The notes under the pieces are model-generated. The model saw nothing but the letters and a program-made list of their open reading frames with translations, was not told where the DNA came from and did not search any database. Positions 53,219 through 60,989 of a DNA stretch of 64,000 nt are shown one piece after another. Every line of letters starts with the position of its first letter. Position 1 is the first letter of the stretch. Source of the stretch: CAJQHT01 sp038123275 (GTDB taxonomy: Bacteria > Pseudomonadota > Alphaproteobacteria > Rickettsiales > UBA1997); contig JAYORG010000004.1 of assembly GCA_038123275.1 (NCBI GenBank), positions 1-64,000 on the forward strand. Direction: 5' to 3'. The translations under genes and the position numbers were made by a program.

Positions 53219-55645
53219 TTAAGTAACGACATCTGACTCAATAACAATTTCATTGCCATCATAATCATCTATTTTTTCTATCGCATCTTTTTTGCCCCCT
53301 TTCTTTGCATCTAAATCTTTATAACCAACCAAAGCTTCTTCAAATGCCTCTTTTACTGTTGAAATTGGCTTTATGGTTATGTTCTCTAAAATCTCTTTTG
53401 GCATTTCTGCTAAATCTTTTTTATTCTTAGCGGGAATTAAAACCTTGGTGATTTTTCCTCTAAGCGCAGCCAAAAGCTTCTCTTTTAGCCCTCCTATTGG
53501 CAAAACTCTACCATTTAAAGTAACTTCTCCGGTAACGGCAACATTTTTATCAACAGGCATTTTTGTTAAACAAGAAGCCAAAGCCAAACAAATTGCAACA
53601 CCAGCCGAAGGACCGTCCTTTGGCGTAGCTCCTTCCGGAAAATGCAAATGAAAATCATATTGATTATATTCAGATTCGCTGATCTTCAATTTCTTGGTAA
53701 TAGACCTAACATAACTTAAAGCAATTTTAGCAGACTCATCCATAACGTCGCCTAGCTTGCCAGTGGCCTGTATTTTGCCTTTGCCATTAAATTTTGCCGC
53801 TTCAATATCAAGAAGATCTCCTCCAAAATCGGTATAGGCAAGGCCCGTTGAAACTCCTATAGAGTTTTTATCTTTAGCAAGACCATGATCAAATTTTTCA
53901 ACTCCACTAAAATCTTTTAGGTTGCCTGGCGTAACACTAATAGACTTAGCCTCTTTGGCTACAATCTTCCTAGCAGTCTTTCTAGAAATCTTGGCTATTT
54001 CACGCTCCAAATTTCTAACCCCAGCCTCAAAAGTATATTTTCTAATTAGATTTGATATTGCTTGATCGCTAATTTTAAGTTCCCTGGCATTAAGGCCGTT
54101 TTCTTTTCTTTGCTTAGGAATTAAATATAACTTAGCAATCTGTAATTTCTCATTTTCACTATAACCAGAAAGCTTAATGACCTCCATCCTATCTTTTAAT
54201 GGAGATGGAATCTTGGCAATATTATTTGCCGTAGCAATAAACATAACTTTTGATAAATCGTAATCTATCTCTAAATAATGATCATTAAAAGCAAAATTCT
54301 GCTCTGGATCCAAAACCTCCAACATAGCAGAGGATGGATCCCCTCTCATGTCATGAGCCATTTTATCAATTTCATCTAAAAGCATTAAAGGATTAATGGT
54401 TTTAGCTTTTTTCATAGAACTAATTATTCTTCCTGGCAAAGATCCTATATAAGTTCTTCTATGTCCTCTAATTTCAGACTCGTCCTTAACTCCTCCCAGA
54501 GAAACTTTAACATATTTTCTATTTAAAGCACTAGCAATTGACTTAGCCAAAGAAGTTTTTCCAACCCCTGGAGGACCAACAAGACAAATAATTGGCCCTT
54601 TCACAGATTTAGTTTTTATCTGCACCGCAATAAGCTCTATTATTCTTTCTTTGATTTTTTCTAAACCATAATGGTCTTTGTCTAAAATTTTTGAAGCTTT
54701 GTCTAAATTATTATTATTTTTACTTTCCTTTGTCCATGGCAAAGAAAGTATTAAATCAATATAATTTCTAATAACCCCCGCCTCTGACGACATTGTATTG
54801 GCCTTTTCAAATTTTGAGATTTCCTTTGCACACTTCTCCTCAACTTCTTTTGGTAATTTTAACTTATTTAGCTCTTTTTTTAACTCTCCAACTTCATCAT
54901 CCTCATCTTTGCCTAGCTCTTTTTTGATGTATTTTAGTTGTTCATTTAGATATATCTCTTTTTGACTTTTGCTAATTTTCTTTTGAAGGTTTTTGGCAAT
55001 ATCAGCCTCTGTAGACAAAATATTTAACTCAAATTGCAAAGCCTCATAAAGCTTTAAAACCTTCTTATTAGGATCGTTTTCTTCTAAGATCTCCTGCTTT
55101 ATTCTTGTCTCAGACGAAAGAAAAGCCAATATTACATTAGCCACTTCACTTGAGGAAGTTGCCTTAGAAACAGATGCCACTATCTCAGGCGTAATTCTTT
55201 TATTATATTTACTATACTCACTAAAATCTTTTAAACACTCTTTAATTAAAATATTAAACTCTTTATTCTTAGGTTTTTTACTTTCTTTTATTATGTCAAT
55301 TTCGCATAAGAAATAGTCTTTATCATTTAAAATATTTTTAATTTTTGCGGTTCTAATGCCCTGGATAACTAGCTTCAAATTACCATCAATTGTCCTGATT
55401 GACTCAACTATATTACACAAAGTGCCCACCTGATAAACATTAGAGCCATCAAAGTTGTCTTTAACTGGATCGATTTGAGTAACTGCAAAAATTGGCACAT
55501 TTTCTTTTTGTGCATTTTTAACAGAATTAATAGACTTCCTTCTGCCAACTAAAATTGTTGCTGTTGTGTTTGGAAACATAACCAAGTCACGCAATGGCAA
55601 TGTATAAAAACTTTTAGATTCTTTTAAATATGTTTCGTTGTTCAT
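53219..55645 (-). CDS. lon: ATP-dependent protease Lon
   Basis: Soluble AAA+ serine protease that removes damaged and regulatory proteins, 808 residues. The N-terminal substrate domain begins LPLRDLVMFPNTTATILVGR. Walker A is GPPGVGKTSLAKSIA, then GGVKDESEIRGHRRTYIGSL. The protease domain has the catalytic Ser in PKDGPSAGVAICLALAS and Lys in GGLKEKLLAALRGKI. The C-terminus ends with an unusual acidic tail (IDDYDGNEIVIESDVVT). It stands between yidC and rmuC. Confidence 0.97.
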   Translation of the reverse strand: MNNETYLKESKSFYTLPLRDLVMFPNTTATILVGRRKSINSVKNAQKENVPIFAVTQIDPVKDNFDGSNVYQVGTLCNIVESIRTIDGNLKLVIQGIRTAKIKNILNDKDYFLCEIDIIKESKKPKNKEFNILIKECLKDFSEYSKYNKRITPEIVASVSKATSSSEVANVILAFLSSETRIKQEILEENDPNKKVLKLYEALQFELNILSTEADIAKNLQKKISKSQKEIYLNEQLKYIKKELGKDEDDEVGELKKELNKLKLPKEVEEKCAKEISKFEKANTMSSEAGVIRNYIDLILSLPWTKESKNNNNLDKASKILDKDHYGLEKIKERIIELIAVQIKTKSVKGPIICLVGPPGVGKTSLAKSIASALNRKYVKVSLGGVKDESEIRGHRRTYIGSLPGRIISSMKKAKTINPLMLLDEIDKMAHDMRGDPSSAMLEVLDPEQNFAFNDHYLEIDYDLSKVMFIATANNIAKIPSPLKDRMEVIKLSGYSENEKLQIAKLYLIPKQRKENGLNARELKISDQAISNLIRKYTFEAGVRNLEREIAKISRKTARKIVAKEAKSISVTPGNLKDFSGVEKFDHGLAKDKNSIGVSTGLAYTDFGGDLLDIEAAKFNGKGKIQATGKLGDVMDESAKIALSYVRSITKKLKISESEYNQYDFHLHFPEGATPKDGPSAGVAICLALASCLTKMPVDKNVAVTGEVTLNGRVLPIGGLKEKLLAALRGKITKVLIPAKNKKDLAEMPKEILENITIKPISTVKEAFEEALVGYKDLDAKKGGKKDAIEKIDDYDGNEIVIESDVVT

Positions 55646-55732
55646 CTAATAAAATATATTAGCAATTTATAAAATAATTACTATTATAATTTAATGACTA
55701 ATTTAAATTTATAAAGGTAATTTTTAACATAA

Positions 55733-57181
55733 ATGGAAATATTCTTATTTGCCCTATCTTTTATTCTAATTGCAACAAACATAGTGCTCTTCTTAAAATT
55801 ATCTAACCGTGAAAGAAGTTTGCAAGAAGCAGCCTCCAAAAACTCAGCTCTACTGGAAAGAAGTGAAAATTTTAACACAAAAACAACTGCCCAAAATGCC
55901 AAAATAGAATCTTTAGAAAAACAAAATTTAGAATTATTAATTTTTAAAGGACGCTTTGATGAGGCCCAAAATACTATCTCAAACCTAGAGTCGCGATTAA
56001 ATATAAGTACAAAAGAGGCAACGCAATCTCAAGAGAAGATCTCAAATTTTGAAAAAAACAATAGCTTGCTTGCTCAAGAAAAAGAAAATTTACAAAAGGA
56101 AAAAGAGGAGTGGAGCAGTAAAAAACAAGCCATTCTTTTTCAACTATCAGAAGAATTAATTAAAAAGAATAATGCTCAACAAGACGACTTTGGTAAAAAA
56201 CAAAAAGAAATAATTGAAAAAACCGTATCTGGATTAAATGAAAAATTCACCAACATCCTTAACAAAGTAGGTTCCCTAGATGACGATGTTAAAAAAACCT
56301 TTGAAGATATCAACTTTACCAAAAATGCATTGCTTAGCCCAGGTGGAGCTGGGAAAATTGCCGAAATTACACTAGAAAATATTCTACAAGCCTCTGGCTT
56401 AAAGGAAAAAAACAAAATAAATGATGCTGGGGATTTTATTATGCAGTCTCATTTTTTTAATTCTGACAAAAGCGGAAAGAGACCTGATGCCATGGTGTTT
56501 TTACCAAAAGATCACATATTGATAATTGACAGTAAATCATCTTCACATTTTCTAGAACTACAACAATCATTAGAAGAGGGCGATAATAAAAGTAAAAAAG
56601 AAGTGGAAGCCAAGCTAAAAGAAAGCATGAAGCGACATTTAGAAGAATTAAAAAAGAGAGATTACGCCAATGCCAAAACACAAGAATTAGACTTAAAAGA
56701 CTTTTCAAACTCTAATAATGCACCAATAATAACCACCATCATGTTCTTGCAAACCGAAAAAATGTTAGAAATTATTAGAGGTATAGACCCTCAGTTTGAA
56801 AGAAAAGCTTTGGAAGACAGAATTCAAATATTAAGCCCTGTTGGACTAATAAACCTATTACATCAGGTTAAATTTTTAATCGACAACATTAGACAAGAAA
56901 AAAATATTGAAAAACTTAGAATCGAAATAAGAAAATTAATGGAATCAGTCGGAACTCTATTTAAAAGATCTTCGGAAATGGGTGACTCAATAAAGAAATC
57001 TCTAAATACCTACAATAAATTTGCCGGCACTTTTAATAGCAGATTCTTGCCAAGAATAACCAATATGAATAAACTGGGGATTGAAACAGACAATAAAAAT
57101 AACATCGAAAAATTAAGAAAAATTAGCCTTGATGGCGACTTAATTGAAGCTGAGTTATTAACATCAGATTCTGATCAATAA
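55733..57181 (+). CDS. rmuC: DNA recombination protein RmuC
   Basis: Nuclease-fold protein that limits recombination between repeats. It has 482 residues: an N-terminal membrane segment (1-20), a long coiled coil (about 25-150, for example LQEAASKNSALLERSENFN), then the RmuC domain. Signatures include SPGGAGKIAEITLENILQAS, KRPDAMVFLPKDHILIIDSK and VGLINLLHQVKFLIDN. It is divergent from lon. Confidence 0.92.
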   Translation: MEIFLFALSFILIATNIVLFLKLSNRERSLQEAASKNSALLERSENFNTKTTAQNAKIESLEKQNLELLIFKGRFDEAQNTISNLESRLNISTKEATQSQEKISNFEKNNSLLAQEKENLQKEKEEWSSKKQAILFQLSEELIKKNNAQQDDFGKKQKEIIEKTVSGLNEKFTNILNKVGSLDDDVKKTFEDINFTKNALLSPGGAGKIAEITLENILQASGLKEKNKINDAGDFIMQSHFFNSDKSGKRPDAMVFLPKDHILIIDSKSSSHFLELQQSLEEGDNKSKKEVEAKLKESMKRHLEELKKRDYANAKTQELDLKDFSNSNNAPIITTIMFLQTEKMLEIIRGIDPQFERKALEDRIQILSPVGLINLLHQVKFLIDNIRQEKNIEKLRIEIRKLMESVGTLFKRSSEMGDSIKKSLNTYNKFAGTFNSRFLPRITNMNKLGIETDNKNNIEKLRKISLDGDLIEAELLTSDSDQ

Positions 57182-57186
57182 ACAGT

Positions 57187-57882
57187 CTACGCCAACATAA
57201 TTACTGAAATATTGCGACCACAATCTACTTCTTTTTTATGTGTTGACCTACGATAACTAAATAGAGTTTTTTCATTCTCATAGGTATCTATTTTTTTGTC
57301 CTCTATTTTTTTTATTCCTAAATTTTCTAACCTAAAAATACAGTATTTTGGCAAATCAAACATGAAGTGATTTTCTTTCTTTGATAAGATAAAAAATCTT
57401 TTATTGTCAGAATCTTCCTTGAGAAAATCGTCAAAAAAACCTTTGGAAACCTCGTAAGATTTTTGTCTAATTGATGGACCAATCTTTACATTAATATTTT
57501 GTATTTGTGCGCCAATATTGATCATCTCTTTTATCGTATTTTCAATTATTCCACCTTTAGCTCCTTTCCACCCAGCATGTGCAATTGCTGCTATTTCTTT
57601 ATCTTTATCACAAAAAATAATTGGCACACAATCCGCCGTAATTACTGCTATTGGCAAATGTTTAATATTCGTTACAAGAGCATCAGCCTTAGGCAAAGGA
57701 CTTTGATAAATTTTCGACATATCATCAATAACAACTACTTTATTATCATGAATTTGATTTACAAAAAGAGGTTTATATTGATAGTTAAATCCTAGTTCCT
57801 TTATTTTTTTGTGGAAATTTTTTTGGTCATTAAGAGATCTATCAACAATACAATCTTTACCAAGAAAATGATACTTCATCAT
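57187..57882 (-). CDS. pgeF: Peptidoglycan editing factor PgeF (multicopper-oxidase-like laccase domain)
   Basis: A 231-residue cytosolic protein that removes wrongly incorporated amino acids from cell-wall precursors in E. coli (YfiH family). The zinc or copper-binding motif ITADCVPIIFCD and AHAGWKGAKGGIIENTI are intact, as is the Cys-Arg-like end VDCGRNISV. It overlaps the start of the ABC ATPase by 4 bases and converges on rmuC. Confidence 0.92.
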   Translation of the reverse strand: MMKYHFLGKDCIVDRSLNDQKNFHKKIKELGFNYQYKPLFVNQIHDNKVVVIDDMSKIYQSPLPKADALVTNIKHLPIAVITADCVPIIFCDKDKEIAAIAHAGWKGAKGGIIENTIKEMINIGAQIQNINVKIGPSIRQKSYEVSKGFFDDFLKEDSDNKRFFILSKKENHFMFDLPKYCIFRLENLGIKKIEDKKIDTYENEKTLFSYRRSTHKKEVDCGRNISVIMLA

Positions 57883-58817
57883 TTTTTTATTAAAAATTTA
57901 AATACATCTTCCAAGTCTGCTTGACTAGTTGAAATATCAGCAATTTTAATCTTACTTCCTTGCAAGATTGACAAGATATCATCAATATTTGTTTCTTTTG
58001 ACTTGTAATTAATTATTAGGCGATTTTGATCAACCAAATTGGCCTCCAAATGCAACCCCTTATTAAGACAATCTGGTATTTTGCTAATTTTATTTTTGGA
58101 GACTATTTCTAATTGCTTACTATCTAGGGTCTTTATTAAGTCTTGCTTATTACCGCTTGCCACAACTAATCCTTCATTAATTATTGCCAGCTCATCACAT
58201 AACTCTTGTGCTTCTTCTAAATAATGAGTAGTAAGTAAAATTGTAGTTTTATCTTCTTTATTTAATTTTTTTACATACTCCCAAAGACGAGTTCTAAGCT
58301 CAACATCAACACCAGCTGTTGGCTCGTCAAGAACCAATAGCTCCGGGGAGTGAACCAGAGCCTTTGCCACCAAAAGTCTTCTTTTCATTCCGCCTGAAAG
58401 GCTTCTTGGCAAATCTTTTAATCTATCTTTTAGACCTAAAGCCTCAACTATTTCTAGTGTTCTTCTGTTTTGTTTTTTAATACCAAAATATCCAGCATAA
58501 ATTTCCAATGTTTCAAAAACATTAAAAAATGGATCAATGATCAACTCCTGGGGAACTATGCCAATTTTATATTTAGCCTCTTTAGGATGTGTGTCAAGAT
58601 CATGTCCGCAAATTGCAACCTTACCAGAGCTTTTATTAGTAAGGCCTGCCATAATATTTATTATGGTTGACTTTCCAGCACCATTTGGCCCCAATAAACC
58701 AAAAAAAGATCCTTTTTTAACTTCCAAATTAATTGACTTTAAGGCCTCTTTTCCTTTTCCATCCTTAGTTTGGTAAGTCTTTTTTAAATCCTTTATTTGA
58801 ATTGCAAAATTAGACAT
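57879..58817 (-). CDS. ABC-2-type transporter ATPase
   Basis: A 312-residue ATPase. Walker A is GPNGAGKSTIINIMAGL, the signature is SLSGGMKRRLLVAKALVHSP and Walker B is LLVLDEPTAGVD. The C-terminal extension of about 80 residues (LDSKQLEIVSKNKI...LEDVFKFLIKK) is typical of exporters of the YadG type. Its permease is not adjacent. The only ABC-2-like permease in the window is at 12.6-13.4 kb, so a remote pairing is possible but unproven. Confidence 0.92.
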   Translation of the reverse strand: MSNFAIQIKDLKKTYQTKDGKGKEALKSINLEVKKGSFFGLLGPNGAGKSTIINIMAGLTNKSSGKVAICGHDLDTHPKEAKYKIGIVPQELIIDPFFNVFETLEIYAGYFGIKKQNRRTLEIVEALGLKDRLKDLPRSLSGGMKRRLLVAKALVHSPELLVLDEPTAGVDVELRTRLWEYVKKLNKEDKTTILLTTHYLEEAQELCDELAIINEGLVVASGNKQDLIKTLDSKQLEIVSKNKISKIPDCLNKGLHLEANLVDQNRLIINYKSKETNIDDILSILQGSKIKIADISTSQADLEDVFKFLIKK

Positions 58818-58821
58818 ATTC

Positions 58822-59145
58822 CTAGGAAATAAGCTTCTTTTCTTGTAATAATTCTTTCAATTCTCCGCTTTCCTGCATCTCTTTAACAATGTCGCAGCCA
58901 CCCAAAAACTCACCCTTGACATAAAGCTGTGGAATTGTTGGCCAGTCACTAAATTTTTTAACACCTTCTCTAATTTCCATATCTTGCAAAACGTCAACAT
59001 CTTTAAACTCAACACCTAAACTAGACAAAATATGAGAAGTCATTGCCGAAAACCCACATTGAGGAAAATCTTTGCTACCCTTCATGAACAAAACTACGTT
59101 ATTGCCGTCTATTATTTCTTTTATTTTATCAAAAATTTCAGTCAT
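58822..59145 (-). CDS. grxD: Monothiol glutaredoxin (Grx4/GrxD type)
   Basis: A 107-residue CGFS glutaredoxin; the active site is FPQCGFS (Cys30), followed by WPTIPQLYVKGEFLGGCDI. It binds and transfers [2Fe-2S] clusters, usually with BolA. The bolA gene is 56 bases upstream on the same strand, with an exact parS site in the gap. The next gene downstream is the ABC ATPase. Confidence 0.97.
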   Translation of the reverse strand: MTEIFDKIKEIIDGNNVVLFMKGSKDFPQCGFSAMTSHILSSLGVEFKDVDVLQDMEIREGVKKFSDWPTIPQLYVKGEFLGGCDIVKEMQESGELKELLQEKKLIS

Positions 59146-59174
59146 TTTTATTTAATTTTAATTATTTATTAAGA

Positions 59175-59190
59175 TGTTTCACGTGAAACA
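59175..59190. promoter_or_regulatory. parS centromere site, exact consensus
   Basis: TGTTTCACGTGAAACA, the ParB-binding consensus, at the centre of a perfect 24-bp palindrome (59171-59194) in the gap between bolA and grxD. parS sites usually cluster near the replication origin. Confidence 0.93.
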
Positions 59191-59201
59191 TCTTTGTTTG
59201 G

Positions 59202-59432
59202 CTACTTAGCAGAAGTCTTTAGCGCCATGGCGTGAAGAACATCTCCTAAGTATCCAGACAAAGCTTTATTTACCATTTTATGTTGCTCAATCCTACTTTT
59301 TCCAGCAAAAGATTCATCTACAATCTTTACGCTGTAATGATCGTCATCTCCAGCCAAATCAATTATTTCAATTTGAGCATTTGGAAATGATGCTTCTATG
59401 ATTGATCTTAGTTTTTCTTGAGCAATTGGCAT
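59202..59432 (-). CDS. bolA: BolA-family protein
   Basis: A 76-residue protein with the small class II KH-like fold. It contains SFPNAQIEIIDLAGDDDHYS and the conserved His in IEQHKMVNKALSGYLGD. BolA forms a heterocomplex with CGFS glutaredoxin to handle iron-sulfur clusters. It is just upstream of grxD and downstream of a secreted microprotein gene. Confidence 0.95.
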   Translation of the reverse strand: MPIAQEKLRSIIEASFPNAQIEIIDLAGDDDHYSVKIVDESFAGKSRIEQHKMVNKALSGYLGDVLHAMALKTSAK

Positions 59433-59435
59433 TAG

Positions 59436-59579
59436 TTACTTCTTTTTGTGGCAATGATATTTACCTGTTTTTTTGTCTTTGTGACAACCATCCTTATTAA
59501 CACCGCCTCTGCTAGCAAAAGCTGATTCACAGAACATGGTAATAGACAAAATTATTAGTAAGTTTTTAATTATTTTCAT
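59436..59579 (-). CDS. YHYH-type secreted microprotein
   Basis: A 47-residue product with a signal peptide (hydrophobic 7-16, cleavage after SAFA). The mature part is SRGGVNKDGCHKDKKTGKYH then CHKKK. The GGxNxxGCH...GxYHCH pattern is a small extracellular family (YHYH), function unknown, possibly metal-binding through the His and Cys. It ends 3 bases before bolA. Confidence 0.72.
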   Translation of the reverse strand: MKIIKNLLIILSITMFCESAFASRGGVNKDGCHKDKKTGKYHCHKKK

Positions 59580-59603
59580 AATTTTTTATTTTTAGTGATG
59601 AAT

Positions 59604-59649
59604 AAAAAAACAACAAACTTCGGGTTTAATAATTCTTGGGCTTGTTGTT
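59604..59649 (-). terminator. Terminator on the minus strand
   Basis: AACAACAAGC pairs with GTTTGTTGTT, followed by a T run on the minus strand. It lies between the cobS region and the YHYH gene, so it may end the metG-cobS transcript. Confidence 0.6.
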
Positions 59650-59712
59650 GGTAAAACGAGCCTAAATATTAGTGATCTAAAAACTCAAGATAATCTTAAG
59701 TTAAAATTAATC

Positions 59713-59769
59713 TTATTTGCAAGAGATTTGTTTGGCTTTACCACAGTCAAGACCATTTTCTAGTGACAT
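59713..59769 (-). pseudogene. Possible excalibur-like fragment
   Basis: An 18-codon minus-strand frame MSLENGLDCGKAKQISCK. The spacing of the two Cys recalls the end of excalibur or related calcium-binding Cys domains. Too short to be a full protein. The rest of the 464-base gap 59580-60043 is repeats and terminators. Confidence 0.25.
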
Positions 59770-59777
59770 TTATTCTT

Positions 59778-59801
59778 AAGAAAATAATTGTGCTCACTGA
59801 G
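59778..59801. repeat. Half copy of the GTGCTCA hairpin
   Basis: AAGAAAATAATTGTGCTCAC appears without its pairing arm, directly before structured repeat copy 3. The full hairpin follows at 59884-59920. Confidence 0.7.
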
Positions 59802-59874
59802 GTAAAGGCGTTAAGAAAACAATTATTAATTGTTTTTAGCCTTTACGGCCATAAATCCATGATTTATGCCTGAG
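59802..59874 (+). repeat. Structured dispersed repeat, copy 3
   Basis: Outer stem GTAAAGGC with GCCTTTAC, inner stem AACAATTATTAATTGTT, then ATAAATCCATGATTTAT. Same architecture as 10115-10187 with compensatory changes. Confidence 0.82.
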
Positions 59875-59883
59875 TTTTTTAAT

Positions 59884-59920
59884 AAAAAATAATTGTGCTC
59901 ACTGAGCACAATTATTTTCT
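59884..59920. terminator. Bidirectional hairpin of the GTGCTCA family
   Basis: AAATAATTGTGCTCA and TGAGCACAATTATTT pair with a one-base loop, flanked by A and T tracts. Same core as the ftsY terminator. Confidence 0.75.
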
Positions 59921-60043
59921 TACCCCAAAAACCACCTTCAATTTCCACTATTTTTAACAAAACATACAAAAAGCTAGAAAACTATTAGAAAAACCGAACC
60001 ACCTCTATCCCCATTAATAAAGGCACAAGCCTTGCAATAAAAA

Positions 60044-60988
60044 TCACCCAACCAACTCTTCACCAAAAACTCTTTGAAAGAACTCATTTAAAATAGATTT
60101 TTCTTCATCAATTATTTTATTAAAAAAAGTCAATCTGAAAGACTCCTTAACTGAGCCAAAAATTTGATAATTTTGAGCCCAATAAATTAAAGTTCTAAGG
60201 GTAATTAGGTTGGATAAATCTCCATTTCTAAAAGATTCGCGAGTTAAATTGGCCATTAAAATCATTAAAGTAGCAACTCCCTCATGTAGCTTTTCTTTTA
60301 AAAAAGGCGCCTTACTTAATAGAATTTTTTCTTCATTTTTTTCATCTAAATAACCCAGAGAATAAACCACATTCCAACGATCCATCTGACCTTGATTAAT
60401 TAAATTAGTACCGTGATAAATTCCATAATCATCTCCCATGCCAAGGGTATTAGAAGTAGCAAATAAACGAAAATGCTCGTGGGGATCTATTATTTGATTC
60501 TCTTCCAAAAGGGCAAATCTACCCTCTTGCTCTAACAACCTTTGAATAACAAAAGAAACATCTGTTCTAATAGCATCATACTCATCTAAAATTAATATTG
60601 TTGGCCTTTTTATTGTGGCAGGAATTACACCTTCTTTAAATTGTGTAATTTGTTTGCCATTTCTAAGAGTAATAATGTCTTTTCCAACTAAATCTGAACG
60701 CGTTATTTGTGAATCAAAATTAATTCTAACAGTTGGCCAATTTAAACGTGCTGCAACTTGCTCGATATGCGTTGATTTTCCTGTGCCATGCATTCCTTGG
60801 ATCAACATCTTTTGATTATTAAAAAACGCCGCTAAAATTACCTTTGTTAAATCAGGATTAAAAACATATTGCTCATCTATTTTGGGAACTAAATCATCTT
60901 TTTCTTTAAAAGCAAATACGTCAAAATCAACCTCAACATTAAATATTTTTTTGGTATTTATTTTTGTTCTTGAAGATGAAGGAGTCAT
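60044..60988 (-). CDS. cobS: CobS-family AAA+ ATPase
   Basis: A 314-residue MoxR-type AAA+ protein closest to CobS, the ATPase subunit of aerobic cobaltochelatase. Walker A is QGMHGTGKSTHIEQVAARL, Walker B is ILILDEYDAIR, and the CobS-typical FATSNTLGMGDDYGIYHGTN follows, then MDRWNVVYSLGYL. In relatives it is kept even without cobalamin synthesis, probably with CobT as a general chaperone. cobT and cobN are not in the window. It follows metG by one base. Confidence 0.92.
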   Translation of the reverse strand: MTPSSSRTKINTKKIFNVEVDFDVFAFKEKDDLVPKIDEQYVFNPDLTKVILAAFFNNQKMLIQGMHGTGKSTHIEQVAARLNWPTVRINFDSQITRSDLVGKDIITLRNGKQITQFKEGVIPATIKRPTILILDEYDAIRTDVSFVIQRLLEQEGRFALLEENQIIDPHEHFRLFATSNTLGMGDDYGIYHGTNLINQGQMDRWNVVYSLGYLDEKNEEKILLSKAPFLKEKLHEGVATLMILMANLTRESFRNGDLSNLITLRTLIYWAQNYQIFGSVKESFRLTFFNKIIDEEKSILNEFFQRVFGEELVG

Positions 60989-60989
60989 T

